Positions 20,764-30,417 of a DNA stretch of 64,000 nucleotides are shown here, one piece after another (within the stretch, counting starts at the first letter, position 1; every line of letters starts with the position of its first letter). Origin of the DNA: Pyronema omphalodes (Eukaryota > Ascomycota > Pezizomycetes > Pezizales > Pyronemataceae). Where the stretch lies: positions 1 to 64,000 of the forward strand of contig JAJJXM010000051.1 in assembly GCA_024516155.1 (NCBI GenBank). Reading direction: 5' to 3'. Under the pieces are notes generated by a model, which was not told the DNA's origin, made no database searches, and worked only from the letters and a program-made list of their open reading frames with translations. A program made the position numbers and the translations under genes.

Positions 20764-22234
20764 CTACGCCTGAGCCTGAGCAAGTCCCGGTAAACCTCCT
20801 TCCTTCTTTGTCCTTCCCAATCCCTCCTTTGCATAAAAGTCCATTCTGTATCCCTTGACATCATCCCATTCCTCCTCTCTCATTCCCAGTGCAATTGTCG
20901 CCTCGTAGGGACTCAGGAGCGGTCTTGGGAATGCATAACCCCAATCTATGCTCAACCTTGGACAAGCCACCTGCACCCAACATTCCACATCCTCAAACAT
21001 CTTGAGTTTCCCGGGAAAGATCTCACTCAGTAGCAGTAAGACATAATCAATCCCCAACTCTTTCAATCTCTTCTCGATATTATCCAACGTATTAGGATTT
21101 CCTTGTCTTCCCAACGTTCCCAGAATCAACCCAAACTTCTTAGCCTTCTTCGCCTGCCCGATAGCTTCTCTCCTCAACGTGTGTAGCTCATTGTGGTTAT
21201 AACCCTCCCTTGTGAACTTCCGAGAATAAGGATCATATCTATACGCCGCCAACTGGGGATTCTGTATCATAGCACTCTCCAGATGGAATCTTCCATCCCC
21301 AACATAAACCAACGCATCCACCTTCGAAGTATCGATAACCGGACTTGTACAACCAAGAATCTCACCCTTCGACAGGGGCATAACCTGAGGAATAAGCACT
21401 CCATACCCCGCCGCCTCAAGCTTCGGTTTCAACCGTTGAATCGCCGCATTAAACTGAATCGTACCAACCAACGCCAAAGTCTTACCGGCGACAAAATTCC
21501 TCTCCATAGTAGCCAGCAAATGCTCCGCATCAATCCCAATGGTGACGAACACATACAACGTCTTTATCGCCGTAACATCCACAGGGATTAAACAAGAATG
21601 AGCATAATGAACCAATAAATCACACTCCAACGCACGAGCTGTGAAATCATCAATACAACATGCTCCGTAGGTAACATCCCCCATGATCACGGTTTCTACC
21701 CCCCCGCAGAACTTTTCGATTATATCTGCGATGGTGGTGGCGAAGAGAAGAAGTCCTTCGGGCATTTGTAATGCCACTCGCTTGGAACCATGGCGACGGA
21801 TCGCGTGTACGGTTTTGTGGATTTCGAAGTTGTAGTTCTTGGGAAGGAGGGTGTTGATTGCGGCGTTTAGGTCGGGGTCGTTGAGGATTTCTTCGGGGAT
21901 TGTGGTGACGGTTCGGAGGGGACGTTTTGCGGAGGGGGCCGCTGGGTGGGGAACATTATTAGCCTGGATATTCTTCATCTCACTTGGTCAAGCTTTGGCG
22001 ATTAAGAGGGATTCGGAGGGATGCATAGGAATTTTGGGGATTTTAAGGAACTTGGTAGAACGTGAAGCTTTGCAACATACCAGCGAGCGCACTGCCGGTG
22101 TCTTCAATGCTAGCAGGTGTGCCATTTGCGCTGCGAAGAGTATCGGCGGTTTTTTTACCGACGAAACGTTTACGGGGTTGGCGAGATGCGGCCGGTACGT
22201 CTGGCGTAACTTCGGTGGTGTCGTTGGAGGCCAT
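20764..22234 (-). CDS. DPH1: diphthamide synthesis protein DPH1 (2-(3-amino-3-carboxypropyl)histidine synthase subunit 1)
   Basis: The main exon (20764 to about 21978) encodes about 404 residues with the three cysteine motifs of the Dph1/Dph2 radical enzyme that bind the 4Fe-4S cluster: [20 protein letters not shown] and [16 protein letters not shown]. It also has the conserved [20 protein letters not shown] and [15 protein letters not shown]. The enzyme makes the first step of diphthamide on translation elongation factor 2 in the cytosol, as a heterodimer with Dph2. An upstream minus-strand segment starting at ATG 22234 supplies the usual Dph1 N-terminal basic motif ([17 protein letters not shown]) and should be exon 1. 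I could not join it to the main exon with a strong GT-AG intron in frame: the GTATGT donor at 22080 leads to a stop with every nearby acceptor. The N-terminal structure is therefore open. Confidence 0.88.
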
Positions 22235-22349
22235 TTTGTGTGGTGAGAGGTGCTGCGAAGGTGCTGCGAAGGTATGCTTTGGGAGCCTTTGGCGGGGTCG
22301 CGGGTCGATGCCGTGCTAAACTTTTTTAAGCTGCTAAAGTGCATGCGCA

Positions 22350-22364
22350 GCGGATGAGGTGACA
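22350..22364. repeat. 15-bp target-site duplication of the LINE, 3' side
   Basis: GCGGATGAGGTGACA directly precedes the LINE tail; the same 15 bases occur at 37305-37319 next to the LINE 5' end. Confidence 0.88.
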
Positions 22365-22390
22365 TTGATTTGATTTTGATTTGATTTTAA
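22365..22390 (-). repeat. LINE 3' simple-repeat tail
   Basis: On the plus strand this is TTGATTTGATTTTGATTTGA and continuation; on the LINE sense strand it is an (AAATCAA)-type repeat rather than a pure poly-A, lying exactly between the element and its target duplication. Confidence 0.7.
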
Positions 22391-22734
22391 TCATACACCG
22401 ATCGAGGCCTCTAAGGCCTATGCGGGAGCTAAATATCCGTTTTTCCTGTCCTCGCGGTTTAAACCGCCTAACGAGGCAACCCAATCTCCTTGTCCCCAGT
22501 CTCCCCAGTTAGAAAAATAGATATACGCAAAAAGCAAACAACCGCAAAAAACACAAATAAGCAAAAGACACTCTCGTACACAGTCTAGACAACCCCGTAC
22601 AGAAGCTCATACGTGACACCAAACTTGAGCCCAGCAATAACCGCCTTGCCGTACAACCATTAAAAGAATTCAAAGAAAAGAAAAACAACCCCGCAATTCC
22701 GTGAATTTCCATCTCCAGGCCCACCAACCCCAGC

Positions 22735-25700
22735 CTATTCGAAACGCCTGCCAATCTCCGTGGCTGCCAAATACTCCAACACCACCTTCGTATAGCGATC
22801 ATCGCTAAACAGATCCACCGCTTTGAGCCTTGCTCGTGGTCTCCAGCTCCTGCCCTTAATGGCATCCACCTCTTTCTTTAGCACCGCGTACTCACGCCTC
22901 CAGCGGTGACACTCTCCGAACAGGTGTCCCCGGGTTTGTCGGACATTAGACGTGCACCACTAGCAGACGTCGGATTCTTTCTTTTTCACTCGAACGAGGT
23001 GGGTGCCAATAAGGGCATGTCCGGACGCAAGTTGGAGGAATACTGCGGAGCGGCGCTTAGGGAGAGAGCGGAGGGAGTCGCGCAAGCCCCATGTTTTGCG
23101 GGGACGGAAAGAACGGCTGTCTTTGGCTCGTTGTGATATCCATCGCTTGGTAATGTCGCGGCGGGTTTCAGTGGCTATGCGGTTGAGGTGGGCGAGTGAT
23201 ACCTCATGAGGGACCAAGCACTCGGGGGCGTCGCACCTCATCAGGGGCAGGGCAGTACATCGGTGGCGGGTACCCAACTTTGCTGCGGCGTCAGCTGCTT
23301 CGTTCTCTGCGATCCCGCAGTGGCCTGGGACCCAGTGGAATTCGACGGAGATGTCGCTGTTCCGGCGTAGCCAGCGGACCTCGTCGGCGATCAGCCGAGT
23401 GACGGATTGTCCTGGGCCTGGTTCGTCGGACTCCAGACGTCGGAGGGCTGCTTGGGCATCCGAAAAGATGGTGACGAGCGGGGGGGGTTTAAGGATGACC
23501 CTGTCGAGGAAGCGGTTGTCCCAGAGCTCTTTGAGGGCACGGTACATTGCGAACAACTCGGCGTCGAACACCTCGGTGTGACGGCCTAGGTAGTGGTCAG
23601 AGCTTGTAAGCACGCCGTCGACATATCTCACGAGGCCCGATCCGGTGTGGTCCTCCATGCGGGACCCATCTGTCCAAATGCATATGGAGTTGAGGGTCCT
23701 CCAGTTTTTGGCGTAGGCTTCCGCTTCCGCTCGGGGGGCGATGGTGACGTTGCACCACTGACGATGGGGGTCGACGTGGTGGACAGGCTCAGCGGACGCA
23801 AAACCAGAGCGGGTCACTGCGCGCTGAGTGAGGTTGCGGATGACCATGGCTGTCGGTGTGGGGCGATTGGGGTCGGTGCTGACCGGCGGGAGCGGTCGAG
23901 TGATGAGCCGTGATCGGAATCGTGCTTCCCGACCTCGAACAATGGCTTCTGCTGGGCGAGTGGCTCCTTCAGCGAGAAGGAAGGCAAGAGGAGTCGTGCG
24001 CAGGCACCCCGTAATGGCGCGGGCCTGTTTGTTAAGCAGGAGTTGGAGGCGAGAGAACCTGCCGGCGTCACGGGTGGGAAGTCGACGAGCAGCGTGAATT
24101 TCTGCTCCGTAAGTGGCTACGGATTGAACGACTGCTTGTTGGATGTTCGCAGTGCTGCCCGGGGGTAGACCCTGGGAACGGCAGAGGCGAGCAAGGCGAG
24201 CGTGTTGCTGACGGGCGCGGGTGAGCCACTTCTGGTGGTGGTGGTTCAGGGTAAGCTTGGGGTCCAGCCAGAACCCGAGCCAGCGAACGGCGGAGTCGTT
24301 GAACGGTACATTGTGGATGACGCCGTCGTAGTGGATATCAACGGTCAGCGAGTCGGGGTTTGGGTTACCGCGTCGACGGGAGAATAAGATGGCCTCTGTT
24401 TTGTCGGTCTCGAATCGAACGGCGTTGCGACGGGCCCACAGCAGGCTTAGCTGGGCACACCGGGCGAGAGTGGAGGCGATTTCTGCTGCGTCGTTGCCCT
24501 CTGCAATCCATGTGACGTCGTCCACGAAGGACAGTCCCACCGTGCGTGGTAGCTCTGACTCGATCTTGTTAGCAAGATCGGCGATATATATCAGGAAAAG
24601 GACGGGGGAAACAGGGGAGCCTTGTGGAAGCCCCGTGTTTGTGTCCATTGCCGGTCCAGAGTCTCCTCCAATCGAGATTTCCACTTTGCGGTCCTCCAAG
24701 AAGCTCGCAACCCACCGAACGAGATCTCCGTCTATGTGATATCGCCGCATCTTTTCAACCAAGCAGTAAGGATTAACCGTCGGGAAGGCACCTTTGATGT
24801 CCATCATCAGGGCCCCTGCGATTTTTCTCCTTTCCCATGCTCCCTCCACCGCTTCGATCAGCACCGCCGCCGCGTCTACTGCCGACCTTCCTCTTCTGCC
24901 TCCAAATTGTCCTACATGAAAAGCCCCCTTTTTCTCCGCCTCCTCTGCGATCATCATCGCCGCTACCTTTTCAACCAATTTCCCCATGCAGCTCAAGAGG
25001 GAGATCACTCGGAAGCTTTTGGCTTTTGAATAAGACGTCTTCCCAGGCTTGGGAATGCATACCCCTTTCGCTACCTTCCAATCGTGAGGATGATAACCTA
25101 AACGAAGGCACTGGGTGACGACAGCGGTCACTCTATCGGGGTCCCACCGCATGAGAGCCTTAATTATTGGCACTCCCAGGCTATCACTTCCCGGGGCCTT
25201 CGAATTGCTTTGCTGGTTGATTGCAGCAGCGACAACTTCTTGCGTGACCCACGAGTGAGCCTCACCAGCCGGGCCTCTCGAGTGCCAGCCTCCCTCATAC
25301 TCGTTGGGCGGTGGGAACGAGACATCGGCGAGCATGCGTCTCTTGTCTTCCTCCGTTTCCGCACGATTTCCCCGTTCGTCCTCGATGGTCCCCACCATCA
25401 CAGACGCCCGTGGTTGGGTCGTACGGAGCACCGTCCAGACTGCATTTCCGTCCGCAGATTCGAGAAAAGAGCCCCAACAGCTTCTCTTTTCTTTCCTCTG
25501 GAGACTGAGGTATGCATTCCGGCGTTCCTTCTCTTCCTCCGGGGTTGCACGGCCTGCCTTCACTGCTCGTCGAGTGCGACCATATGATCGGCGCGCTGAC
25601 TTGATTTCGGTGCCCCACCACCGTTTCGAGCGAGCAGTGATGCGGATCTTGCGCGCATGTGCGTCCAAGAGTGCCGTCAAGGTCTCCCGTATCCAAACCA

Positions 25701-26529
25701 CTTCGGTCTCCACCTCCTCCTCCGAGCAACGACTGGAGAGTAGCGGTCTGCGTTCGCTTCGATGGCGATAATCTAACGCCGCTTTCTTCGCTCTCTCCTC
25801 GTCCTCAAGCCATTCCTTCACCGCCCACCCTCTCGTGGGCGAGTCATAGTCTTCCGGCACTGTTACCGATGTAACTTCCCAAACAAGGGCTTCGTGGTCG
25901 GAAGTGGTTGTGTGTTCCGGGTCCAGGAGGGTGCGGGCACTCACGTACGGAGAGAGTTCCATTGTGGCGAACACCAAGTCGATTACGCTGTGGCGTTGTT
26001 GTCCCGTTTGTGAGTGAGTTTCCTCACCATCCCCGACGTAGCGGAGGTCATGCGCGTCCATCAGGTCTTCGAGGAAGAGGTGGTGGACGGGTTGTGTGCA
26101 GCGGGGGTTCCACCTCGCGCTGTGCGCATTAAAGTCTCCGGCAATGACGGTGTCACGAGTGATTATTCGTGACCATGCTATGTTCCGGGCTGGTCTGACG
26201 CCGTCGGATGCTCTAGGAGCGTCGTAGACGTTGACCACCCTCAGTTTTCGAAGTCCCCGACAAAGAATGTCCAGGACTTGGACGTCTCCATCCCCCTCCG
26301 CTGCTAGTTCCTCCCGGGGGCGGACGGTCCAGGCAGAGTCCTTGCGAACCCCAACCAACACTCTCCTTCCCCAGACGAAGTCGAACGCTGGGTGACGCCA
26401 CCCTTGGAAGATCGGGGGTTCCTGGATTAGGACCACGTCGCTCCCCAGCGTCACTCCGCTCTCCATTATGGCAGTTAGAGCCTCACCGCTCTTCCTGCAA
26501 TTGTGCTGTAGAACCTGAATTGGTTTCAT
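22735..26529 (-). pseudogene. LINE ORF2: endonuclease-reverse transcriptase-RNase H, broken by one stop codon
   Basis: From ATG 26529 an open frame of 1,189 codons runs to TAG at 22960-22962. Beyond that stop, the same frame stays open to 22735. Domains in order: apurinic-type endonuclease (start QVLQHNCRKSGEALTA, then VLIQEPPIFQG, GDFNAHSARWN, TTSDHEALVWE); reverse transcriptase (PGKTSYSKAKSFRVISLLSC, LPQGSPVSPVLFLIYIADL, catalytic LSFVDDVTW); RNase H (IWTDGSRMEDHTGSG, FDAELFAMYRALKEL, IFSDAQAALRRL, HWVPGHCGIAENEAADAA). The stop falls inside a terminal zinc knuckle: the frame reads Cys-stop-Trp-Cys and then a His and a Cys with knuckle spacing, so a single G-to-A change (TGG to TAG) explains it. 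RT and RNase H catalytic residues are intact; only the C-terminal knuckle is lost. Confidence 0.88.
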
Positions 26530-26749
26530 AATTCAGGTTCTAGGGGCACAACGGCATCTGTCCCCGTCTCGGAAGAGGAGGGGAGAACGGTATCTTGCGT
26601 AGGAGCAAGGGTGGAGGAGGACTCGGGGACCCCATCGGATAGGTCCATGGCGGAGGCGTCGCCGGTATTGGAGGCTTGCTGTGCAGTGTCGGGAGCGTTG
26701 GCGGAGGGGGCTGGCTCCTCGAGGGCTGGGCGGGTTACGATTGCGGTGG
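26526..26749 (-). pseudogene. LINE ORF1, C-terminal fragment (separated by gypsy insertion)
   Basis: About 74 codons, Ala/Pro/Ser-rich (AIVTRPALEEPAPSANAP, ending VVPLEPEL). This is the continuation of the ORF1 fragment at 35642-37174: with the gypsy element and one GGTGG copy removed, the frame is continuous across the junction. The stop codon TGA overlaps the ORF2 start as ATGA (26526-26529), which suggests termination-reinitiation coupling. Confidence 0.82.
26745..26749. repeat. 5-bp target-site duplication of the gypsy element, left
   Basis: GGTGG directly before the 5' LTR (TGTCACACC...); the same five bases directly follow the 3' LTR at 35642-35646. Confidence 0.88.
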
Positions 26750-28107
26750 TGTCACACCCTATATTGTGTGAGTATAGAATAGGTAACATGTATAACATTT
26801 AGAGAACATGGCAAACTCGACAGGAGAATGAATAATAAGGTTAGTATTCCCGGGCCGGAACCCCCTGAGGAGCTCCAGCTAGCCACGTCACGTGATTCGT
26901 GACTTTCCAAAAGGACCTCACAAGGATCCCGGCCCGAGGCGTCGCTACCTGTTATTCACTGTCAGTTTGGGAGGATCACAGATGGATGGGAACAAGTATC
27001 GACTTACCTCATGGGTGTCGACTTACCCATGAGAAAACTACAGACGACGCTGATGGAGAACAGAAGACGACGGCGAAGGGACACATCCTTATACTTGAGG
27101 ATGTGTTCCACCAAGCACGGCTACCAGAGGGCTTGCAAGAGAAGGGAATTCTCAGGAGCATGCAAGGCAAGCGAATGGGATCATCCGAGGTCTGAGTTGG
27201 ACGGATAGTCGGCCAAGGAACAAGGCAGAGTCTAGTCAGCCAACAGGAGTGGAGCTCAGGACAAGGGTCAAGATTGCGTCAGCATGAGACGACGTTCTGC
27301 AGCAAGGAACACCACTCAGGGAAACTGTTGGATGGAACTGATATGACGCGACCTTAGGCCAATGACTACCAACTACAAGATAAGACGGCGTTTGCGTACA
27401 CACCAAGGTGTGGCTGCGCGCAAGTGCGCGCAGGTGGGGCAAATGACATCACACAGGAATGTGACGGGGCAGTGCGCTCCGGTAAGGCATAGTCTGCCTT
27501 ATGATGTCAGATTCCTTCACTTGCAATCGAGATTCTCTAGGGAGATCTATGATCAAGACGACTCATAAGATATATGACTCACATGTCATTATCAGAGGAG
27601 TCATTGCATTATGCGCTCAAGTGGAGTAACCCTCCACTAGGCGCTTAACCCCAATACCTGATTGGAAGGTGTGGTAGCACGGCAAGGAATGTCAAGGATT
27701 AATCTGACACGAAGGTCATCATGCAAGTGAGCAATTAATATAATTGCGCATGCAGCATGATGCGAGCCATCAGCAGATTTGTCAAAAGATTGACTCACGT
27801 CTTATCTCCTGAGCTTAGTTTGGAAGTTGGTTCCCTTGGGAAGTCTGGGCGAACTTGTAGACGAAAGTCTATAAAAGACCCTAAGTCTTCCCACCGTCTC
27901 CTCCATCATCAGCAACTTGATCTCTTGTTACGACGTTACCATTCTACACCAAATACCTCAGGACGAGACCCTTAAGTTTATTCGGCCTGTGATCGATTAG
28001 TTGACTTCCTAGCTTCTTGGGAAATATCTATTGCTATCTACCTACGAACGAAAGCGAAACTGATCGAATAAGCCTCTCTATTGAAAGCCTCAATAGCCAG
28101 GTTCACA
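26750..28107 (+). repeat. 5' long terminal repeat
   Basis: Starts TGTCACACCC and ends GGTTCACA. Contains a TATA box (27870-27877), a 7-bp hairpin AGTGGAG/CTCCACT (27620-27638) flanked by GCGC on both sides, and the segment CCTTAAGTTTAT (27970-27981) complementary to the primer site just downstream of the LTR. At 1.36 kb it is long for a fungal gypsy element. Confidence 0.95.
27870..27877 (+). promoter_or_regulatory. LTR TATA box
   Basis: TATAAAAG in the 5' LTR. Usual spacing would place RNA start near 27900; the complementary self-priming segment lies about 70 nt further on. The 3' LTR has the same box at 35404-35411. Confidence 0.6.
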
Positions 28108-28109
28108 CT

Positions 28110-28121
28110 ATAAACTTAAGG
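28110..28121 (+). other. putative self-priming primer-binding site
   Basis: ATAAACTTAAGG starts two bases after the 5' LTR. It is the exact reverse complement of 12 bases inside the LTR (27970-27981). No TGG-starting tRNA complement is present at this position. Tf1/sushi-type elements prime reverse transcription with the 5' end of their own RNA in this way. Confidence 0.65.
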
Positions 28122-28227
28122 CTCAAGCTACTAAGTTTACTTTTCGACACGAATACGGAAGACCCTCTTCTAGGGCAAGAAACACCAACACTCCTCTATA
28201 AACTACAAACGAAAACTTCAATCTACA

Positions 28228-30417
28228 ATGGCCTCACGCAGACTCACCGGCGGTGCTACCCACGACGACGGACTTGATGCCCCTATGGCTGACACTGTCA
28301 GCATCACCCGTCCTCGCTCCTGGGAGGAAGTCACCTCTGTGGGACAACCAAGGGTTCATCATGGCACCACCCTTCACCTAGGCGAAGTACCACACTGGGT
28401 GATTTTGATGATGGAAAGGATGAATTCGACAGAGGAGGACATTAAGAGATTGATGGAAGCAGCTGGATCGGGAGCTGCAATGAACGAGGAATTACAACGG
28501 ATGAAGGGACTCTATCAGGAGATGGCCCAGGGGATGCAGAAAGCTTACGACATCCTAGCAAAGAAGGGCAACCTTGACCAGGAGGTCAACCTTCAAACCG
28601 TTACCAGACTCGTTCAGGCCAGCAACGACTTTGCCGGCCAAGTTTGGAGGACAATTGGCGAACTTGCCACGGACACTAAAACCAAAGAGGCAGCCAATCA
28701 AGCGGCTGCAGAGAGACTCAACCACGGCATTCAGACAACCAATGCCATCCTCGAAGCCTTTGCCCAGAGGCAACTACAGATCAACAAGGAAATCGAGGAA
28801 TGGGCCTTTCAGAAAAATACACAAGATGCCATTCGGGAACAAGATGATGAGCAGAGGGATAGACGGATTGCAGCTGTTTCCAGAGCTGAAGAGGTGCACC
28901 AGCAACGTCTGCTGGATTATGAGGAACAGAGAGAGGAGGAAAAATTGGAGTTGGTAAACAAGGTTATTAGCCTTGTTATGTCTAAGATCCAGAAGAAGGA
29001 GCATTTCGATGCTAAGTCCTTGACTGAGGCTATGCATGAGGAGATGACTCCTAGACCTCCCTCACTCGGAAGAGCACCAGAAGTCCCCTTGCCTCCATCA
29101 GAGGATGGAATCCCGGCAGACAACGGCAGAAATGGTGGTAGGGGCAGTAAACCACCAGGAGGAGGACTCCCACCACCTCCACCACCACCATCTGATCCTT
29201 CGGACGGCGAAGACTCAGATGATTCATACATCAGAAAAGCGCTGGAAAGGAAGCGCCAGGAGCGCAAACAAAAGGCTCAACAAAAGAAGCCTGAAGCAAA
29301 AAATGCAACGGAAGCATTTTTGGAATCCCTTGTCAACAAATTGCAGCAATCTGGGGTCAACGAACCAAGGAGACCCAAAATGCCTGAGATGAAGGCTCCA
29401 CAATATTTTTCCGGGAAAGACAAGAATTTATTTAGGGCTTGGTGGATGTCTGTCCAAGACTATATTGCAACATACGCCAAGGCGTTCCCGGACGAGGATG
29501 ATCAGGTAAAATGGGTTGGGAGCTTGCTTACTCACAAAGCTCTCAGTTGGCACCAGGAGAGGCGCAAATCTATTCAAAGGCAAGGACTTAAAGATACATG
29601 GCAAGCTTTCTCAAGCTCTATTGAAACTAGGTTTGAGGATAAGCGAGAAGCACAAAAAGACGTTAAAAGGATTACGGAGCTCCAGTATGATGGAGATATT
29701 GATGACTATATAACTAAATTGGAAGATCTGAATATGCGTGTGGGAGCAATTGGCCCCATGTATAGGAATGTAATTTGGGAGGCCATGACACCGGCCATTA
29801 AAAAGATGGTATATCAAAGGGTTGGGGGGATCCCAACAGATGATGAAGAAATGATTGATGCAGTTAAGGAAGCTGCTCACGTCGTTGAAAATTTGGAAGA
29901 GGAATTGAAGGGTCATAAGAAAAAGACTTTGGAAGTGCGGGAGGACCGCCATAAAGATAAAGGAAAACATAAGGAAACTGTGCGCCCAAAGGAGGTGCAG
30001 CACAAGGATAAATTTAAGGATAAAAAGGAGAAAAAGAGTTTTTCTGGGAAAAAGGACAAGAAGTCAATTTTTGCGTCAGGGAGGGAAGCTCTGCAGAATG
30101 TTCCTCAGAGCGAAATTGATAAACATAAGAAGGAAAAGGCTGACTGTTGGAGATGCGGGCGATCAGGACATAAGATGTTTGATTGTTACGCTAAGAAGAC
30201 AGTTGGAGGAACAGAGCTCTCTGGCGAAGGAAAGGTTGCTTCCTCTGGCAAGAGGAAGAGAGACGATGACGATGATGGAAACAAAGGGCAGGAGAAGCCC
30301 AAAGAAACAAAAAAGACAAAGACCGCAGCAGTGCGGCAGGATGAGGATGAGACGATGGAAGATGCTCAGCCCAGGATTTGGGAGATTGAGCAAAATGATG
30401 AGGAGTCGGATTTTTAA
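28228..30417 (+). CDS. gypsy gag
   Basis: Open frame of 729 codons from ATG 28228 to TAA 30415-30417. The N-terminal half is rich in Gln/Glu with coiled-coil character, then a polyproline tract (GGGLPPPPPPPSD), a capsid-like region (APQYFSGKDKNLFRAWWMSV onward, as in Ty3-type capsids), a Lys/Asp-rich region and one CCHC zinc knuckle (CWRCGRSGHKMFDC, about 30145-30186) for RNA binding. It assembles the virus-like particle. Its stop codon is part of a slip site for entry into pol. Confidence 0.9.
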   Translation: MASRRLTGGATHDDGLDAPMADTVSITRPRSWEEVTSVGQPRVHHGTTLHLGEVPHWVILMMERMNSTEEDIKRLMEAAGSGAAMNEELQRMKGLYQEMAQGMQKAYDILAKKGNLDQEVNLQTVTRLVQASNDFAGQVWRTIGELATDTKTKEAANQAAAERLNHGIQTTNAILEAFAQRQLQINKEIEEWAFQKNTQDAIREQDDEQRDRRIAAVSRAEEVHQQRLLDYEEQREEEKLELVNKVISLVMSKIQKKEHFDAKSLTEAMHEEMTPRPPSLGRAPEVPLPPSEDGIPADNGRNGGRGSKPPGGGLPPPPPPPSDPSDGEDSDDSYIRKALERKRQERKQKAQQKKPEAKNATEAFLESLVNKLQQSGVNEPRRPKMPEMKAPQYFSGKDKNLFRAWWMSVQDYIATYAKAFPDEDDQVKWVGSLLTHKALSWHQERRKSIQRQGLKDTWQAFSSSIETRFEDKREAQKDVKRITELQYDGDIDDYITKLEDLNMRVGAIGPMYRNVIWEAMTPAIKKMVYQRVGGIPTDDEEMIDAVKEAAHVVENLEEELKGHKKKTLEVREDRHKDKGKHKETVRPKEVQHKDKFKDKKEKKSFSGKKDKKSIFASGREALQNVPQSEIDKHKKEKADCWRCGRSGHKMFDCYAKKTVGGTELSGEGKVASSGKRKRDDDDDGNKGQEKPKETKKTKTAAVRQDEDETMEDAQPRIWEIEQNDEESDF
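30411..30417 (+). promoter_or_regulatory. candidate -1 ribosomal frameshift site overlapping the gag stop
   Basis: TTTTTAA: gag reads GAT-TTT-TAA, and a one-base slip back gives TTT-TTA-AGA in the pol frame. The pol frame is closed upstream by TGA at 30399-30401, so shifting is possible only in the 16-nt overlap 30402-30417. Confidence 0.65.

Noticed and set aside
23003..26400. Many overlapping plus-strand frames of 60-155 codons across the LINE ORF2
   Set aside because: Shadows of the long, GC-rich ORF2 on the other strand.
26526..26798. Frame that appears to start inside the LTR and run into the LINE ORF1 tail
   Set aside because: A chimera created by the insertion; the true upstream part of the frame is at 35642-37174.
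26899..27975. Several 65-98 codon frames within the LTR, identical in both copies (also 34433-35509)
   Set aside because: Duplicated because the LTR is duplicated; no domain, and U3/R/U5 sequence explains the region.
28108..28126. A conventional tRNA primer-binding site after the 5' LTR
   Set aside because: The sequence does not begin with the TGG expected for pairing to a tRNA CCA end; the self-complementary match to the LTR is better.
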